This document shows positions 14,420 through 16,980 of a stretch of 16,980 bases of DNA, in pieces. The position numbers were made by a program, and so were the translations under genes. The stretch is from JBMORO01 sp049322295. Lineage in GTDB: Bacteria > Patescibacteriota > Minisyncoccia > RBG-13-40-8-A. The notes beneath the pieces are model-generated. The model ran no database searches. It saw nothing but the letters and a program-made list of their open reading frames with translations, and was not told the origin of the DNA. Position 1 is the stretch's first letter; each line of letters starts with the position of its first letter. The DNA lies in assembly GCA_049322295.1 (NCBI GenBank), contig JBMORO010000015.1, positions 1 through 16,980 on the forward strand. Reading direction: 5' to 3'.

Positions 14420-14449
14420 ATCCTATCAAACAAAAAAGCCCAGCGTCAA
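14420..14449 (-). promoter_or_regulatory. dnaB promoter embedded in the cysS terminator
   Basis: On the minus strand TTGACG (complement of 14444-14449) is followed after 18 bases by TAGGAT (complement of 14420-14425), with TG one base upstream of the -10. The -35 coincides with the loop of the cysS terminator hairpin. The start point expected about 7 bases beyond the -10 falls on or beside ATG 14413. Confidence 0.6.
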
Positions 14450-14456
14450 CTGAGCT
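14432..14456 (-). terminator. Intrinsic terminator after cysS
   Basis: Read on the minus strand, AGCTCAG (14456-14450) pairs with CTGGGCT (14443-14437), including one G-U, around a six-base loop. A run of six T (14437-14432) follows. It lies about 30 bases after the cysS stop and separates corA-cysS from dnaB-recR. Confidence 0.82.
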
Positions 14457-14486
14457 TTTGTTGGAAATCTGTGTATTTTAAGTGGA

Positions 14487-15860
14487 TTAGATTTTCTTAA
14501 TCTTCGGTCCTTTAGCCGTGTCCTCAACCCAATAGCCGAGGGATTTTATTTTTTTACGGATTTGGTCAGCTTTTTTAAAATCTTTTTGTTTTCTGAATTT
14601 TTCCCGTTCAGCAACTAATTTCTTAATTTCAGCGGAAATTTCTATTTCTTCTTTTTTTAACAAATCCAGGCCGAAAACCTTATCCACCTCGTCCGCCACG
14701 CAAGACAGCTTGCTGGCGTTGCGGGCAGGTTTCTTATTTCTAATCATTTGCCAAACAATACTTAAAGCTTTGGGCATATCAAGGTCATCATTGATAGCGT
14801 TTTTAAATTCCGTTAAATATTTTATATCAATCATTTTATCTTTATTTTCACTTATAATATTTTTTAATCTTTTGTATCCTTCTTGAGCTTTTTCTAAACT
14901 TTTTAAAGAGAATTCCAATGGTGCTCGGTAATGGGCGCTAAATATAAGATATTTATAAGCCAATGGTTTGAATCCCATCTCTTCTAATTCTGAAATTGTA
15001 TATAATCCGCCTGTGCTTTTACTTACTTTTTCTCCTTTCGAGGTGAGAAAATTTCCATGGAGCCAGAAATTAACCACTTTATGTCCCGTTGCTCCTTGGT
15101 TTTGGGCAATCTCATTAGTGTGATGGATTGGAATATGGTCAATTCCGCCAGTATGAATATCAAAATGTTCGCCCAAATATTTCATTGACATGGCTGAACA
15201 TTCAATATGCCACCCGGGAAATCCAATTCCCCAAGGACTATTCCATTCTTGTTGTCTTACTCCCGGCTTGTCACTGAATTTCCAGAGAGCAAAATCAGTA
15301 ATATTTTTCTTTTCGCCTAATTCTATTCTTTTTCCTGCTTGGAGTTTTTGTTTTTTTAATTGGGCGAGTGCGCCATAATTCTTAAGTTTTAAAGTGTCAA
15401 AATAAATTCCATCGTTGGTTTTATAAGTATAGCCATTTTTCTCCAGTTTTTTTATCAATTCAATTTGTTCTTTGATGTGCTCAGTAGCCTTACACCAGAT
15501 ATCTGGTTCAATAATATTTAATTTCTTAAAATCGTCTCTGAAAATTCTCCAATAATAATTAGTGATTTCTTGGGCGGTTTTATGTTCTTTTCGAGCTGCT
15601 TTTTCTATTTTGTCTTCGCCAGTATCAGCATCAGAAGTTAAATGACCAACATCAGTGATATTCATTACGTGTTTTACTTTATAGCCGTTGTAAAGCAGAA
15701 CTTTTTTTAAAGTGTCGGCAAAAATATAAGCCCTCAAATTGCCGATATGCTGATATGAATAAACCGTTGGACCACAAGTGTAGATGCCGACTTTTCTATC
15801 TTTTATTGGTTTAAATATTTCTTTTTTTCTGGTTAGAGTATTGTATAATTTTAGAGCCAT
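14487..15860 (-). CDS. cysS: Cysteinyl-tRNA synthetase
   Basis: CysRS charges tRNA-Cys with cysteine in the cytosol. The 457-residue class I enzyme has the zinc/substrate Cys29 in T-C-G-P-T-V-Y, the HIGH-type H-I-G-N at 38-41, W-H-I-E-C-S-A-M with the second zinc Cys, H-T-G-G-I-D-H and H-H-T-N-E, and the KMSKS-type K-V-S-K-S at 278-282. The C-terminal DALR-like helices close the chain. Residues around 381-390 are encoded by a short GC-rich palindrome unlike the rest of the gene. Start ATG 15860 lies inside the 3' end of corA (10-base overlap), implying coupled translation. Confidence 0.97.
   Translation of the reverse strand: MALKLYNTLTRKKEIFKPIKDRKVGIYTCGPTVYSYQHIGNLRAYIFADTLKKVLLYNGYKVKHVMNITDVGHLTSDADTGEDKIEKAARKEHKTAQEITNYYWRIFRDDFKKLNIIEPDIWCKATEHIKEQIELIKKLEKNGYTYKTNDGIYFDTLKLKNYGALAQLKKQKLQAGKRIELGEKKNITDFALWKFSDKPGVRQQEWNSPWGIGFPGWHIECSAMSMKYLGEHFDIHTGGIDHIPIHHTNEIAQNQGATGHKVVNFWLHGNFLTSKGEKVSKSTGGLYTISELEEMGFKPLAYKYLIFSAHYRAPLEFSLKSLEKAQEGYKRLKNIISENKDKMIDIKYLTEFKNAINDDLDMPKALSIVWQMIRNKKPARNASKLSCVADEVDKVFGLDLLKKEEIEISAEIKKLVAEREKFRKQKDFKKADQIRKKIKSLGYWVEDTAKGPKIKKI
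14694..14718. repeat. GC-rich palindrome inside cysS
   Basis: CGCCA-C-GCAAG (14694-14704) can pair with CTTGC-TGGCG (14709-14718) around ACAG, leaving C14699 bulged. The stretch 14690-14730 is strikingly GC-rich within an AT-rich gene and is translated in frame as P-A-R-N-A-S-K-L-S-C-V-A-D-E-V. It may be a protein-coding palindromic element, comparable in principle to Rickettsia palindromic elements. Protein length at this spot is normal for CysRS, which argues against a large net insertion. Confidence 0.45.
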
Positions 15861-16765
15861 TTTTTAGCTTTAAAAATAATAAGCATAAAAATCGTCCCCA
15901 AAAACATAATTCCTAAAATTATCCAGAAATCATACTCTGCTCCTATTATTGGTAAATATTTTGTATTCATACTAAAAATGCTGGCTAACAGGGTTAAGGG
16001 AAAAACAATCACCGCAAAAATAGTTAAAACTTTCATAATCCGGTTGGTTCGATTAGAAACAAGCGAGTCATTAGCTTCTTGGAGTGATTCAATGGTTTCT
16101 TTGTGATTTTCTAATAAATCCCAAATCCTCATATGGTCACCGATTATATCATTAAAATAGGGTTCAGTTGATTTGCCAAAAAATTCTATACCTTTAAATT
16201 TTAATGATTCAAGAATGGTGTTTCTGGGTTTAATAGCTCGGCGAAAATCTAAAATATCCCTTCTGATTATAGAAATATCTTCAACTATTTTCTCTTCTTT
16301 GCCTCTTCTGGTCTCAAATATTTCTTTTTCAATTTTATCTATTTTTTTACTGATATGGTCAATTTGGCGAAGAGAAAAATTATTTAGTTCTTGTAGCATA
16401 CAATAGAGGAGAGAAGCAGTTGAATTTTGGATATGGGGGTCAGCTTGTCCTGCTTCACATCTTTTCCAGAATTCAGAAACTGGCTGGATTTTTCCATAGC
16501 GCACAGTGATTAGAGTGTTATAAGTGATTAAAAAATCTATTTCCATTGATTTGCTGGTTCTCTCTTTTGGACTATAAATCGGAAAATGAAGGACCATATA
16601 AAGATAATGGTCGTAGTGTTCAACTTTTGGTCTTAAAGTGGGAACAAGGAGTTCATTTAAAACAATTGGATGAAAATTAAAAACTTGGCGAAGATAATTA
16701 ATATCTTTTTTCTTTGGGTCAACAATATCAACCCAGTTTATATTTTGTATTTGTATTTTTTGCAT
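15851..16765 (-). CDS. corA: CorA-family divalent cation channel with S-M-N signature
   Basis: CorA pentamers move Mg2+ (or other divalent ions) through the inner membrane. The 304-residue product has the cytosolic alpha/beta domain, a long helical stalk with many Glu and Lys residues (about 125-235), and two C-terminal spans (about 243-264 and 280-299), with a basic end K-A-K-K-W-L. The selectivity motif G-M-N at the end of the first span reads S-M-N at 265-267, followed by T-K-Y-L-P. G-M-N is near-universal in CorA and G-V-N occurs in ZntB, so selectivity may differ. Start ATG 16765 has no Shine-Dalgarno sequence. The gene overlaps cysS by 10 bases. Confidence 0.92.
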   Translation of the reverse strand: MQKIQIQNINWVDIVDPKKKDINYLRQVFNFHPIVLNELLVPTLRPKVEHYDHYLYMVLHFPIYSPKERTSKSMEIDFLITYNTLITVRYGKIQPVSEFWKRCEAGQADPHIQNSTASLLYCMLQELNNFSLRQIDHISKKIDKIEKEIFETRRGKEEKIVEDISIIRRDILDFRRAIKPRNTILESLKFKGIEFFGKSTEPYFNDIIGDHMRIWDLLENHKETIESLQEANDSLVSNRTNRIMKVLTIFAVIVFPLTLLASIFSMNTKYLPIIGAEYDFWIILGIMFLGTIFMLIIFKAKKWL

Positions 16766-16796
16766 TTTAGTAAGAGGTTAATAGTTAGCTATTTTA

Positions 16797-16824
16797 AGTA
16801 TAGCATGTTTTAGGTTTTCGTCAT
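16797..16824 (-). promoter_or_regulatory. corA-cysS promoter
   Basis: On the minus strand TGCTATACT (complement of 16797-16805) is an extended -10. ATGACG (complement of 16819-16824) is a four-of-six -35 at 16 bases spacing and lies within the left arm of the adjacent structured element. The predicted leader is about 25 bases. Confidence 0.5.
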
Positions 16825-16980
16825 ACTTCCTTCAGACCACGAAGTCGCCGAAAGTAGGTTATAAAATATATCTACCCTAGGCGCTTCTGTTGCTCGTCCC
16901 GCAGATAATGTTTATTAATAATATCTCGTAATTACAATGCGGGACTGCGCAACGGTCTTCAGAAAGTATGGCGAAAACCT
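16812..16980 (+). ncRNA. Candidate structured RNA element, copy 2 (three-way junction)
   Basis: Copy 2 has the same plan as the element at 4708-4872. P1 outer is 16812-16828 with 16964-16980 (17 pairs, one G-U) and reaches the last base of the window, so it may extend further. P1 inner is AGACC/GGTCT (16834-16838/16954-16958). After AC comes P2: GAAG/CTTC (16841-16844/16884-16887), bulged T16845 and CGCC/GGCG (16846-16849/16880-16883). One T (16888) precedes P3: GTTGC/GCAAC (16889-16893/16949-16953), TC/TGC internal loop, GTCCCGC/GCGGGAC (16896-16902/16939-16945). Single-stranded and junction bases match copy 1 while helix bases differ with pairing kept. The minus-strand corA promoter overlaps its left arm. 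Confidence 0.72.

Noticed and set aside
1..16980. CRISPR array, prophage, insertion sequence or toxin-antitoxin genes
   Set aside because: No regularly spaced repeats, transposase, integrase or small paired toxin-like genes are present.

Overview
The window is an AT-rich, tightly packed stretch of bacterial chromosome. Gaps between genes are mostly 0-20 bases, several neighbours overlap, and few starts have a Shine-Dalgarno sequence. A membrane-anchored ClpC-like AAA+ protein, a MurF without its usual N-terminal domain and a shortened division/cell-wall cluster suggest a Candidate Phyla Radiation (Patescibacteria) lineage, perhaps Parcubacteria-like. That placement is inferred from family knowledge, not from a search. 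All genes read with the standard code.

Layout: bases 1-163 hold the 3' end of an unrecognised gene that runs into tRNA-Val(CAC). A small possibly metal-binding protein and an isolated P-loop protein with its own RBS and terminator follow. A structured leader (1650-1790) precedes a small membrane protein and the ClpC-like ATPase. The spacer 4709-5050 holds a structured RNA element, a promoter and a phased repeat, then the division/wall operon mraZ-rsmH-ftsL-ftsI-murF. Next come a large inverted-repeat spacer, tRNA-Glu(CTC), a cation exchanger, rmuC, and rplU behind another inverted-repeat spacer. From 12457 on, genes lie on the minus strand: corA-cysS as one overlapping unit ending in a terminator, then dnaB-recR from a promoter built into that terminator. 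The right edge is a second copy of the structured RNA element.

The genes serve envelope growth (mraZ, rsmH, ftsL, ftsI, murF), replication and repair (dnaB, recR, rmuC), translation (rplU, cysS, tRNAs) and ion transport (corA, exchanger).

The most unusual signal is the set of intergenic inverted-repeat elements. Two of them, 4708-4872 and 16812-16980, share a three-way-junction core with nearly identical junction strands, while their helices differ by compensatory changes. This looks like a repeated structured RNA family that I cannot match to a known one. Three other spacers (1650-1790, 9741-9880, 12031-12126) are also closed by long inverted repeats but lack that core.
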